Shown: piece after piece, positions 1 through 10,977 of the stretch
How positions within the stretch are numbered: the stretch's first letter is position 1
How the letters are laid out: every line of letters begins with the position of its first letter
Assembly (NCBI RefSeq): GCF_000006565.2
Contig: NC_031475.1
Coordinates: 310,001-374,000 of the forward strand
From: Toxoplasma gondii ME49
Taxonomy: Eukaryota > Apicomplexa > Conoidasida > Eucoccidiorida > Sarcocystidae
DNA: 64,000 nt
Direction: 5' to 3'
Made by a program: the position numbers and the translations under genes
The notes under the pieces: model-generated
What the model saw: only the letters and a program-made list of their open reading frames with translations
Databases searched by the model: none
What the model was told of the DNA's origin: nothing

Positions 1-2414
1 CTTCGCAGGCTTCGCCGACTGGCCTCATTCTCGTTCCAACTCGCGAGTTGGCACTTCAAATCGGGGAGGATGTAAGCGCGCTTTTTCGTCGTTTGCCTTT
101 CACGTTGTCCGGGGCGAGAACGCACTGTGAACACGATGAACCAGCTGGAAGAGAGGAGACGCTTGCTCGAGAGTGAAAACAACGGGGGCGACACAAGACA
201 AAGAGACGCCCCTGCGTTGGCAGAGACGGCCGCATGCAACGCACTGGAACAAGGGGAAAAGATGAGTTTCGTTCTTTGTTTGGGACTGACTGCCAAGCAG
301 GCGTCGGACCGTGAATTCGAAGAGAGACTGCGCGTCAGGATCCCCTTTGAGGGTGTGACGTTTTCCAAGAGGAAGCAAGGGAAGCTCTTGTGCTTTCCTT
401 GCCGGTCGCCCTCGTCAAACCGTCGTTCTCGATGTGCAAACAGCTGGTTTTGTCATTGTTTTTTTCGTTTTCGCTTTTCAGATTGTTCGGGTCTGTCGAG
501 GCACAGGCCTGACGCACATTCTCCTCATCGGCGGCATGCCTCAGAAAGATCAGGTGAGCGTTTCTTTCTCCCCAGCGTTGGCGACTTCCGGTTCGGTCTC
601 TGGATGCAACTCGAGAAAGAAGACCCACCCGTCTCCGTCGAGTCTGAGGGGCCGCGTTCTTCGTCTTTTTCTCTCGGAGTGGAAGAGGATCTGCAGAAGC
701 AGTTTGGAATTCAGACAGAAATACGCAACAAAAGCGCACAAGAGAAGGACTTGGTCTCTGTTGCCTCTCGCGCCTGAGGCGGTCAGATCGCCGTCGCGTG
801 GATTCTAGTGTAACCAGGACTGTCGAAGGCGGTTCTTTCGACTCTGCGTGCCATGTTTTTTTTCCCCAAAATGCCATTACGACGCGTTTCCTGGGGTCGT
901 TGCTTGTGGATTTTAGGTAGACCATATCAACAGACAGCAGATCGACATCGCCGTATGTACACCTGGACGGCTGGTGGACATGTGCGACTTGTGCAAAGTT
1001 TCTTTGAGTTTTGTGGCAACTCTCGTTCTCGACGAGGCAGACGTGATGCTGAACATGGGCTTCCGATCTGTGGTAAGATCTACGTTTTCTTCAGCTCGAG
1101 GCTCGGAGAAAACTTGAAATCCACGAGATGTTCCTATTCAGCGCGCGAGACAGAAGATGCCAACTGCGCGTTTTTCCCGCTTTTTTGACTTCGCGTTTCT
1201 CACTCGACATGTTCCACGCCGATGGTCTCTTCGATTCGTTTTTCTCTGTGTCTGCTGCGTAGCTCGGCGGCGAGTTTCGGTCGGGGGTTCCAACGGCGTT
1301 GGATTGGATCTCTTTTCGCTTCTTGATCTTCTGCAGATTATGTCTCTCTTGAAGGAACGAGACCTGCCGGACTCGCGACAGACGATGCTGTTTTCCGCGA
1401 CGTATCCAGCAGACCTGATGGATCTCCTCCCGATGGTTTTCAAGCCGGCGTACGTACGGCTGTCTGTGGGTCCTGCCAACGATGCTGTACCTGGTGCGAT
1501 GAACACAGCAGCGAAGAATAGCATGGTGACGCAGGTGAGGATCGATTTGAGGAAGGAGTTCTGGAGTCCGGAGGGATGAACCGTGGCGAGTCTCCCTCTG
1601 TGTGTTGCCATCTCTCAGCATCAAGGTTTCATCTGAAAACCGTGAAAACTGCTCGAAACGCTCTCGCGCCTCTTCTTTCTCCAGCAGTCTGCCCGACCCG
1701 CGCGTCGCAGCGTCCCCACTCTCTTCCCTGAAGGTTTTTTGGAATTGTTGTTTCTCCCAGCTTCTTCGTTTTCTTTTTCTTCTCTTCCGGCCTCACGCCA
1801 AGGCTCCGCGCGTCTTCCTCTTCAAAAGAAGTCGACCTTTCAGGACGCGCGCCAGTCGACAGTGGCTTCTGTTTCTCTCTCTCGTTATTTCCCTGTGTCT
1901 GCCGTTCCCACTGTCTCTGCAGATTGTGAAGCATGTGGAGGAGCCCCTGAAGGCAGCAGCGCTGCGTGCAGACTTGGAGGAGTTTTTATCTGCGAACAAC
2001 AGCCAGGCGATCGTCTTTGTCCGCAGCAAGCGAGCGATCCACCCGACCGCCCACACGATTCGTCTCGCAGGCATCCAGACTGAAGTCCTGACCGGCAATC
2101 GAACGCAACCGGAGCGACAGCAGGTATTCCGCAACTTCCGTGACGGCCGCTTCCCCGTCCTCGTCGCTACGTCGGTCGCCGCGAGAGGCCTGGACTTCCC
2201 CAATGTCGGCCTCGTCATCAACGTCGACATGCCGCAGGAAATGGAGCACTATGTGCACCGGATCGGACGAACGGGGCGCGCAGGCCGCCCAGGCGTCGCG
2301 ATCAGCTACATGAACTGGAACGACAAGAAACTCGCGCCTGCGATGATCCATATCCTGAAGCAACACGACTCAGAAATTCCTGCTTTCCTCCAAGACATGG
2401 CCAACGACTTCTGA
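1..2414 (+). CDS. DEAD-box ATP-dependent RNA helicase, 3' part (5' end outside window)
   Basis: ATP-driven RNA unwinding enzyme, cut off by the left edge. Five exons are visible: 1-71, 482-553, 917-1072, 1337-1534 and 1923-2414, all joined by phase-0 GT-AG introns. About 328 residues are present. Motifs in order: PTRELA (Ia) in exon 1, the GG element (LLIGGMP) in exon 2, TPGRLVDM (Ib) and LDEAD (II) in exon 3, FSATYP (III) in exon 4, then VATSVAARGLD (V) and HRIGRTGRAGRPG (VI) in the last exon. The Q motif and Walker A must lie upstream. The C-terminal helicase lobe ends soon after motif VI, with no RGG or RS tail. The PxFLxxMA-like ending resembles the Ded1/DDX3/Vasa group, but the subfamily is inferred only. 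Each intron falls between helicase motifs. The reading frame of the last exon closes at TGA 2412-2414. Confidence 0.93.
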
Positions 2415-3291
2415 GCCTCCTCCCCAACTGCATGCACGCCATTTCATTCTTAGGCTCTCTTGCGTTCGGACCTCTTTGCTGGGGCGCCGGGCGAGTCTCA
2501 GTGGGGTGTCTCGAGAGCTTCGATTTGGAGAGGAACGGAAGGCGATGTCTCCGTGTTTTTCTGCTTCCGAAGCGGTTTTCTCTGACGTCGATTGTCCTTC
2601 GTCTTCAAAGACTCATTCCGATCGTCTGGCACCTGAGGTTTCCGCGGGGGAGAGGAGAGGCACAAGCGAGAGAGGCTCACGCGAGGAGGGTCGGGCGCAG
2701 AGAGACAAGAAAACACAAAGGGAGAAGAAAAAGGGAGAAGAAGGAAAAACAGTCTTGCACGTTTCGTCTTGCTCTTGCGAAGCTGGGATTCGGAAATCAA
2801 AGACTCTGAGAACTTCCGATTCGTGGAAGGGACCCGCCTTCTCAGTTTTCCGGTATCAACGAACAACTTCAAACAGGAACTCGAGAAAAATGCTCGAAAA
2901 CGCAGACTGCGGCGTGCCGCGGGTGAACGACTGAGGCAAATTGTAGACCCCAGAGAAAACCGCGGAAACGAGTCAATGCATTCTCTGTTCAGTGTGCGCC
3001 TTTTTTCCACGTTTGAGAAAAGAACAGCCTTAAAAACAGAAATGCGCTCCGAAGACGGTGTTTACGGGAGTAAAACCGACTTCGAGGGGCAAAACCTCAG
3101 TTCGCAGGTGAACTCTGAAGTTCAAATGCACGGATACTGCACTGTCTCATCTTGAAACCAACTGTCAAAAATGTGGAAGCCTCAAACTCCACACAAGTCG
3201 GAGCGCCTGCACACATGCGAAGAGAGATCAGAACGAGAAAGCGCATGCAAACTTGAAGTGCACCAGGGCTCAACGAGATTTCCAGCACACC

Positions 3292-3299
3292 ATACATAC

Positions 3300-3369
<70 letters not shown>

Positions 3370-3537
3370 GCACAGGTATGCATGTATACATATGTGTATG
3401 GATGCATGTTTAGATATGCATTCAGATATACATGCGTGTGTATATATATGCATATATGTATATACATATATATATATATATACATATACCTGGTTGCGCG
3501 TATAAATATGTTTATATATATATATATATATATATAC
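3292..3537. repeat. Compound (TA)n / TATG microsatellite block
   Basis: Three blocks of alternating TA with interspersed TG (3292-3370, 3440-3488, 3500-3537) are separated by short TATGCATG-rich spacers. It lies in the spacer downstream of the helicase gene. It translates only into YIYIYI shadow frames on both strands. Confidence 0.95.
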
Positions 3538-5391
3538 GAGTCAGGAGAGATAGATTGGTTGATAGAGAATATTGTTTGAGATGGGCGCATGTGGTGGCAG
3601 GCGACGGGGTTTAGGAGCAGCTCCGATTTTTTTCGAGACAGAAGAAAGCTGACTTGCGCGCATGCATGCAGGCAGCGTTGCTAAGAGAGTGCCGCCTCGA
3701 AAGCAGGAGAGACTGAGAGCCACTAAAGTGCAGACTTTCCTTGAAAGAATGAAACGGCAATCTTTCTCGCAAAGAAGTCTTGCACTTGTACGGACTGAAA
3801 GAAAGAGGTCTTGAAAAAACTGGAGTGTTTTTCTGTGTCTGTGCTAGAGAAGGACACAAATGAGAGATTTGGACCATCTCGGAGATTCTGGAGAAGAGAA
3901 GTCCCATCTCCGGCTCATCAGGGTCTACTGTGTCTTTCGAAGATGCATTTTTCCGCGGAATTCTTTGCTTTCCTCCTTTCATCTGCATGTTTCGGACGCT
4001 CTCTGCTTTCTGTTTCTGTTTTCTCGTCGCATCCATCCTTTTCTTCTGTGAAGAGGACATGCTTCCATAGGGCAAAAGTAGGTACAGGCCATCAAGGAAT
4101 AATTGTTTCCATCTGTGCATCCAAGATGATAATCGGTCAAATACGGTAAACGCGGACTTGCCGGGTGAACGTTAACTTGTCAAACCAGTGTGGAGCCACA
4201 GAAGTAGTGTGTAAGCTAAGATTAAGCGTGTACTGTCGCCTGAAACAAAAATCGCGGTCCAGCGCTCGTCTCAGTCTCTCGTGCATTACTCATCCCTGCA
4301 ACTGTCCGGAAGGTGACGAAAGTCCAGACGAAGAACTTGATATTCTGTTCTAATTCCACGTGTAAACACAGTCGACGAATGGCGGAGGGAGGAGTTATAA
4401 ATGTTGTGTAGCGTCGCAGGAGACAGACTCCGGACTTCGCATTCATGCACACCTACGGTAGCCGCTGTGTTCAAGAAGCAAACAATTGTCCGTTGTCTTT
4501 ACGTCCTCAGGACGTTGACACAGGACAACTTGGATCCGGTGAACGCAGACCTTGAAGATCTGAACTAGGAGTCCAACCTTTTTGTTTGACGCCTAGAACA
4601 GAACCGACGTTCTGTTGCTATTGAGTCATTTCAGGATCTTGAAATTTACGGAGCCTACCGTTGGATTCGATGATCCGACTTGTTCACAGTGGTGTAGCTC
4701 AGATCGAACGAACACACACATTACCGTTTCTGGGAGACGGAATGAGAGTCCAGTGATGAGACACAGACAACCAAGTTTTTTACGATTTCTGCAACACCGC
4801 CACCCCACTGGACTGCTTAAGGCCGTTGAAAGTGATAGATTTCAATATCCTGTGACAGTAAGTTTCTCCTTATCAATTGTATTCTAGGCGTCGTGTACCG
4901 AGAGTACGTTGTGTTCACGGGGACCAAGTTCTCGCGCCTGGGCAGAACTTGGTGAAAATGACAAAGATTGAGGAAATAGAACCAGCTGAACGCCGTGTCT
5001 CAATAAACCAAAGATAATCAGAGTAGTATGGGATCCTATATTTGGAGGACTGTGTTGTCTATGTGAACTACTCACGTTTCATAAATGTTGTCAGTCAGAT
5101 CTCTCTCTCTCGATTTCAATCCTATCTCAGAGGTGATGACTTCAGAACGATGGTAAGAAATGCTTCTCTCGCGTACGTCACTGAGACCGCCTTCCTCCTG
5201 TCACCGGACCGAATACCTCGACAGTGACTTCTCTTACCCTTCTTACGAGGTTCCTCGACCCTGTCCTCTTGTCCATCTACGCAAAAAACAGTCTGTTGTT
5301 TTCTTTTTCCTTAGCAGGAAAGAGTTGAAGGCTCTCTGTCCTTTCACCTAAACGCACAGATAAATCTAAAAGTATATAGATAATGTAGATG

Positions 5392-5411
5392 CATATATAT
5401 ATATATATATA
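5392..5411. repeat. Short (TA)n microsatellite
   Basis: About ten TA units in non-coding DNA upstream of the 191-aa protein gene. Confidence 0.9.
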
Positions 5412-6683
5412 GATGCATTTACGTATTTATTCTTTTTACGCGAACATATTGGTCTGTGACCCAATGCTACAAAAGAAACCGCATCTCTGTCGAGTGTGTG
5501 TGGCTGCGTTGTCGGTTGGTTGTTGGGAGCGCGAGCGAGCAAGGAGATAAAAGTCGAGAAAGAAGAAACGTTTTCGGCCGCCTGTATGCTTCCTGCCTGT
5601 GGCAGGCGACAAGCGAAACACACAGAAATCCTGGTGTGTATTATACAGAAGAGAAGTGAGACTTTGAAAAAGAAAAGACGAAAGTGAGGCCGGGCGTTCT
5701 TGCTGGCGAGAGACGCGCGCGCTTGGGCATTTTTCCGCTTTCGTTCCGCATGCACGCGATTCAAAAGTCTGTGTCTCTCTGTTTCCTCTGCCTTTCCGGT
5801 TTTTTACTCTGCCCGTGGACCAGGAAGCGCCGTTCTGATTTTATTTCCTACGAAAGTTCCGTTTGCAGTTTCTGCATGAATGCGTTCCGCAGGGTCTTCA
5901 GCTGCTTGTGTGTGTAGTGTGAGAGCGATTGGTGTCGAGCTGTTGCTGCTCTCGAGCAGGCGAAACGCAATTCAAAATCCGCTCCCTTCTCTGTCGAAGT
6001 TTCTCTCCTCTCTCTCTCTCCCAACTGGATTCCACCTCTCAGGTGTATTCACACTCCTCTCCGCGTTTTTTTCAGTTGCCTGTCCCCTCTAAGACACTCG
6101 TCCTTTTTCCGAGTCGCTTTCCTCCCTCCTTCTCTCTTCTCTCCCTCCTTGGTAGGCGCGAAAGAGAAGATACACGAAGCAAAGCGAGTCGTGGATGAAC
6201 AGGGGAAGGCAGATTGCCTAAAGAGAGAAACCAGGGGGACTGGAGAAAGCGAAAGGGAGGCGACTCTGACGATCTCCGGACGCGCTGATGCCTTTTTTTC
6301 GCTCTTCACATGCCCTCTCCCCGTTCCAAGAAGAAGAGACGCCTCCACGTTTTTGTAATAACTCGGCATCCATTTTTTAGTTGCAGAGGAGACAGGCAAA
6401 GACGCGAGGAAACGCTTCAACTTTCCTTTCGCCTTCCTTCGAAAGAAGAAGCCATGAGTAGCACCATGCATAAACACACAGGTGAAAGCTGGAACGAATC
6501 GTATTAAGTGACGTCTCCTTTTCCTCGAACTCTGTCAAGGCATCCGTTTGTTTCTTCGACAAAAAAAGGGGTCTCTGAAGTCTCCGATGCAGAGTGAAGA
6601 AGAAGTCGAAACGTCTCTGCTTGCATCGAATGCTCTTTTGCCTGGATTTTTCAGACATTCTTCTGTTTCCACTGCCAGCCAGC

Positions 6684-7370
6684 ATGGCGGACGCGGAGGT
6701 CTTCGGCCAAGTGTCGCCTGTTCCCGAGACGGAACTGGATATGTTGAAAATGATTTTAACGCCTTACGAAGGAAAAATTGTAGAGCACCTTCCACAAACG
6801 TAGGATCTTCTTCGGCGCCTCTGTCGATGCGCCAGTCCATTCCGTTGCTCTCGAGTTGTCTTCTTTTCGAACGTCGCCTCTCTGAAGTCTGTGCTTCGAC
6901 TGACGAACGCCAGGCACAAACAGATCCTCCGATTCGTATATATCGATACGTCGACTGCCGCTCAGCGGTATCTGCTTGTCGATCTCTGTTCCTGTCTACA
7001 TCTCTCTCTACACTTGTACCTGTCTATGCATCTGTCTCTATCTCCAGTTACGGATCCCCACAGCGATCTATGCCTGCACTTATGGATATATATATTTATA
7101 AGTATATATATATATATATATATTTATGTATGACTCTTCATATCTATCTCTCGGCCTGTCTCTATTTACATCTGCATCTATCAAGCTGCATCTATCAATC
7201 TGCATCTCTCTCTCTGTGCTTAAAAGAACCCTAATATCTAGATTTGCAGATACACTTTTGCCGAGGCGGCGATGACATTCCACGCAAATACACACGCCGA
7301 TTCGAAACCTTCTTCGCTAGTCCTGTATATCTATACATGCATATAGATATATGTGCAGGTATAAATATAT

Positions 7371-7406
<36 letters not shown>

Positions 7407-8779
7407 ATCTATACGTATGTTCGTATGTCTGTGAACGTGAATGCACGCGCCTGTTCAGGTGTGTGGTGCTCGGGCGTACACGATATATATATATATATAT
7501 ATTTCATATATATATATATATAATTCAATTGTAGCGTGCATCTTTACGCTTGCTGAAAAGATCGACTTTCTCCTCTGGATGTTTGTGTGGATTTGCTTGG
7601 TCTCGAGAGTGACTCGATTTTCGAAAGTGCATGTATGCCTTGGTTTTCAGACAAGCGGCGATTGTGTGCTTTCCAAACAGAGAAGCGTTGGAAGCCCTGC
7701 AGGAAATTCCAAGTTACCAGACAGTTGAAGTTCCTCGTCCTCAGGAGGAGACGCGCGAGCCTCAACCTGCAGCTGAGGAAGAACTGCCTCTCAGAGGAGA
7801 AGAAGGAGAAAGAGAAGAAGAAGGAGAAAGAGAAGAAGAAGGAGAAGAAGAAGAGAGGGAAGAGACGAATGCCCAAGAGCAGAGAGAGGAAGACGCAAGC
7901 CACACGGAGCAGGGCATGGAGTCGCGCGCAGTGAAGGCAACGGAGAAGTAAGGAGAGGGACAGTAAGAAAAATCGGGAGAGAGTGCTAAAGAAAACACAC
8001 AAAACAAGACAATGAAAGTTCATCACCAGACCGCGCAGAGGTGAAGAGCCGCAAATGAACATCCTAAACTTCCAGATTTTCGCTTTATGTGCCTGCTTTT
8101 GTGTCGATTCAGCGTCGTTCGAACCCCCAGAGAGGTGAGCATCTTCGCTCCTTTGTCGAGGCCTTTCCTCTTCGCCTTCGTTCGCTTGCCTACGCTTCCT
8201 CATCCTCATTCTATCATCGTCATTCTCTTGTCGCTTCTTTGTGTTGTTCATTCACTTGTCTCCGCTTCCTCATCTGCATTGGCTTCTGTCGTCTTTCTCG
8301 TCTACGTTCTCTTGTCTTGGTTTCCTCATCCCTCTTTGCCGCCTCTGTTCGTGATTCTCGATTGGTCTCGTTTCTCGTCCTGCTCTGCGTCGTCTCAAAT
8401 TCTTCCCCCTCGTTTTTCTCTTTCCTTGCACCATCTAGGCGATTGATGGAGTTATCTGAGAGTGTCTTCTCGTCATCGTTGTACCGCTCTCGCCGGCCGC
8501 GCCTGCGTACTCCAGGTTCTGCGTCGCCTGCCTTCCTCTGTCTCGAGACTCCTCGCTGCCTCCTTTTCTCCTTTTTACGTTTCTCACTTTGCCTGCTCTT
8601 CACCGGTTGGTGTTTTCAACTCCTTTTTTCGAATGCAGACCGTTCCAGAAAAAGCGGCGCCTGCACTGGAGCCGCCGCCTTCTCACGCAGTCGCGGTCGA
8701 CGCCCCTGTGGTCGGGGGAGGAAAGAGAAAGCCTCTGCCTTCCAACGATGTTTTCTACCTTTTTGCCGACGAGAAGTAA
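6684..8779 (+). CDS. Hypothetical acidic protein, 191 aa, four exons including a 22-nt microexon
   Basis: Not recognised as a known family. Exons are 6684-6799, 7651-7947, 8113-8134 and 8639-8779. Junction phases 2, 2 and 0 are consistent, and the sum is 576 nt. The start ATG at 6684 has context AGCATGG. The N-terminal ~70 residues look globular (ETELDMLKMILTPYEG, then QAAIVCFPNREALEALQEI across the first junction). They are followed by about 50 residues of Glu-rich low complexity (EEEGEREEEGEEEE), a Pro/Ala linker, and a lysine-containing tail ending FYLFADEK before TAA. The CFPNREALEAL segment faintly recalls the helix-entry part of an RRM, but no RNP motif is present. A further exon inside the 850-nt first intron cannot be excluded. 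The last exon could also use a donor (AA then GTAAGT) that overlaps the stop codon. Confidence 0.7.
7081..7523. repeat. Three (TA)n microsatellites in the first intron
   Basis: Blocks at 7081-7130, 7360-7403 and 7483-7523 lie in the intron between 6799 and 7651 of the 191-aa gene. They are preceded at about 7140-7220 by imperfect CTATCTGCATCTATCA-like repeats. Confidence 0.9.
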
Positions 8780-9160
8780 GTGGAGAAACGAGCAGGCGTC
8801 TCGCGGCGCAGACATACGCGTTCAGGTTCCCAGCTTGCAGGTTGCCTCGTTTCCTTTTCGCGTCTTTCTTTTTCTCGACTTTCCGTCTGCGCATGGCGCC
8901 GCCGTGCGCCGCGCATTGCCGCTCCGTCAGGCGCTTAACCACGAGGAAAAAACTGGGGAACTTCTTGCCTCCTTCTTTCCGCCTTTCTCTGAACTTCTCT
9001 GCAGCGTCGCTGTGCCGACCTGGTGTGTCTTTCTCCTCGCCTACTCCGTCCTCGCGGTCTTCGGCGTCTGCTGAACTTCTTCGCCACTGCAACGTCCTCC
9101 TCACCTGCTCGGTCGAACTGCCTTTCGGGGGACGCATGCGTGTAGACATGTGTGTATGTA

Positions 9161-9250
9161 TGCATATCTATATCTATCTATATCTACTTATATATATCTT
9201 TATATATATATATATATTGTGTATAAATGCATGTATGCATGCATGTTTGC
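9161..9250. repeat. TA/TATC and TGCA repeat block
   Basis: Alternating TATC, TA and then ATGCATGCATGC words in the spacer 3' of the 191-aa gene. Confidence 0.85.
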
Positions 9251-9716
9251 GGCATACTCTATGTACATGCTTTTTTCGTCACATACGTTGCAACGAATTA
9301 TATAGATATAGATGTAAGTATGCATAGGTACGTCCTTTCGGTGAGTGACTTTTGTCTACGAGCAACGCAAGACACCGGAGCGCTTAGTTGTGAATTGGGA
9401 CGGAGGACCGGTTTCTGAGGTTCTGTGTCCGAGATGGGAGTTCCCTTTCTGCTTCGGTTCGAGAGACGTCTTCGGTTTCTTCGGTGTTTCAGTGTGACTG
9501 GCGAGAGACGAAGAGAAACGTCTTCCTTTCCGCGTTCGAGTTTACGAGGGAGACTAAGAATACGAAGGAAGGCATTTGCTGAGGAGGACTCGTGTGAGCG
9601 TTTCCTGGTGTTTCTCGAAGAAGAGAAGCAGTCCACTGCGCGAACTGTTTCGGAGTTCCTCTCCTCTCCTTGCGAGGCCCCTCACCTGCTCTCGAGGCGC
9701 CCAGGAGCAGAACAGA

Positions 9717-10085
9717 GAAGAAAAGAATGAGCGGAACAGAAAACAAAAAGAAAGCGGAACGGCGAGAAAACGAGAGAAGAGAAAGAGGGAAGAGAAAGAG
9801 AAAGAGCGAGGAAGCGAGAGAAGGAGGGAGACAAGAGAGGTAGAGAGGAGGGAAAGATATCGACAAAGAGAAGGAACGGAGAGAGAGAGAGGAGAAAGAA
9901 CGAAAGACGAGAAAGAGAGCGAAAGGAGAGACACACATGCGGAGAGGAAACGAGAGAATAGAGAAGAAGATAAAGACGGAGAGAGACCCACAAAGAGCAT
10001 CGGGTCGAAGGAAGAAAGAGTCGCACAGACACACGAAAACAGATAGAGAGAAGAAAAAAACTCGACACAAAAAGAGAAAACGCAG
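9717..10085. repeat. Polypurine (GA-rich) tract, about 370 bp
   Basis: The plus strand is almost entirely G and A, with scattered C/T interruptions, as irregular GAGAAA, GAGGAA and GAGAGA units. It is non-coding and lies between two convergent genes. Confidence 0.9.
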
Positions 10086-10977
10086 CGATTCTTGCTGCCG
10101 TCATATTCTCGGTGATTGTCGCGATGAGACGCCAGACTGCGAACGCCTAGTGTTGTTCCTCGTCTTCTTCAAATCTAATGCTGGAGAGTCGGCTTTGCGA
10201 GCACAGAGGAGATAGATAGAATCCCCGATACATTTTACTTATATATGTTTTACGTATCGCACCCACTTCCCTCGCTTTACTTATTTAAACTAGAAAGTCC
10301 AGCAGCCCAACGTCGGACGTCAACGAGACTCGGCGATCCTTTTGAAGCGAAAACAGAGAGAGAGACGTCGCAGAGGCACTCCTGTTTTTAGAGTTTCCTG
10401 CCGCCTGCACGACTCTGTAATCTTCCCGACAAGTGTGAAGAAATCCTTTACAGCAGCCGTAACAGCATTTTTACTGCATGGCACTTGAGTTGCCCTAAAT
10501 AGCTCTAGAAGAAGACGGAAAGAACTGCTTTTTTCCCAAACAAACGGAGAGAAGTTTAAACGGTTCTCAGAAGTTGGAGAGAGTCGCTCGAACGGGGCTT
10601 TGAGAAGGCAGACTGCTCCATGCGACGCGACGGTGTTGTTCCTTTTCCCCTGGCAAGTCTCTGTTCGTTTGCGGAATCGTCACAGAAGGCCGCGCCTCCT
10701 CGACCCAGGCCTCGGCTTTTCACACCGCGCGAGAAGCCGCGACGACGCGCAGAGCCTCGCCGGCACCGACGAGGAGAGGAGAACGCGTCGGACGCCACCC
10801 ACAAGAGAAAGAGAACGCAGAAGGCGACGCGAGAGCAGGAAGAGGCAAAACTGTCCAGCATCCGCACAAGCGTTCAGCGGAGGAGAAGAGACGAGAACGC
10901 CAACTCCGAAAGCAAGAGTTCAAGAGAAGCAGCGGAGACCGGGTCGCAGAACGCGAAGACGGGAGGCACCTTCTCTT

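Larger units (their letters stand above)
2415..6683. other. Spacer of 4.3 kb between helicase and next gene
   Basis: No convincing gene was found. The first few hundred bases are presumably the helicase 3' UTR. The stretch holds a large (TA)n block at 3292-3537 and a small one at 5392-5411. The longest open frames, such as the minus-strand ATG at 4120 (169 codons) and a plus-strand frame at 3811-4149, show no motif, no compositional bias like the neighbouring exons and no good splice partners. Between about 4100 and 5300 the DNA lacks the pyrimidine tracts typical of introns here, so it is probably true intergenic DNA. The end of the span (6000-6683) would include the promoter and leader of the next gene. 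Confidence 0.6.
8780..10977. other. Spacer of 2.2 kb between convergent genes
   Basis: It lies between the 3' end of the 191-aa gene and the 3' end of the minus-strand RNase P subunit, so it should contain both 3' UTRs. It holds a TA/TATC repeat (9161-9250) and a long GA-rich tract (about 9717-10085). The stretch 10206-10560 is free of low complexity but has no useful ORF. Long frames over 9489-10104 on the minus strand are Ser/Leu/Phe shadows of the GA tract. Confidence 0.6.

Noticed and set aside
6891..6960. Possible extra exon (LRLTNARHKQILRFVYID) in the first intron of the 191-aa gene
   Set aside because: The reading looks coding-like, but joining the acceptor at about 6889 to the phase-2 end at 6799 gives an immediate stop.
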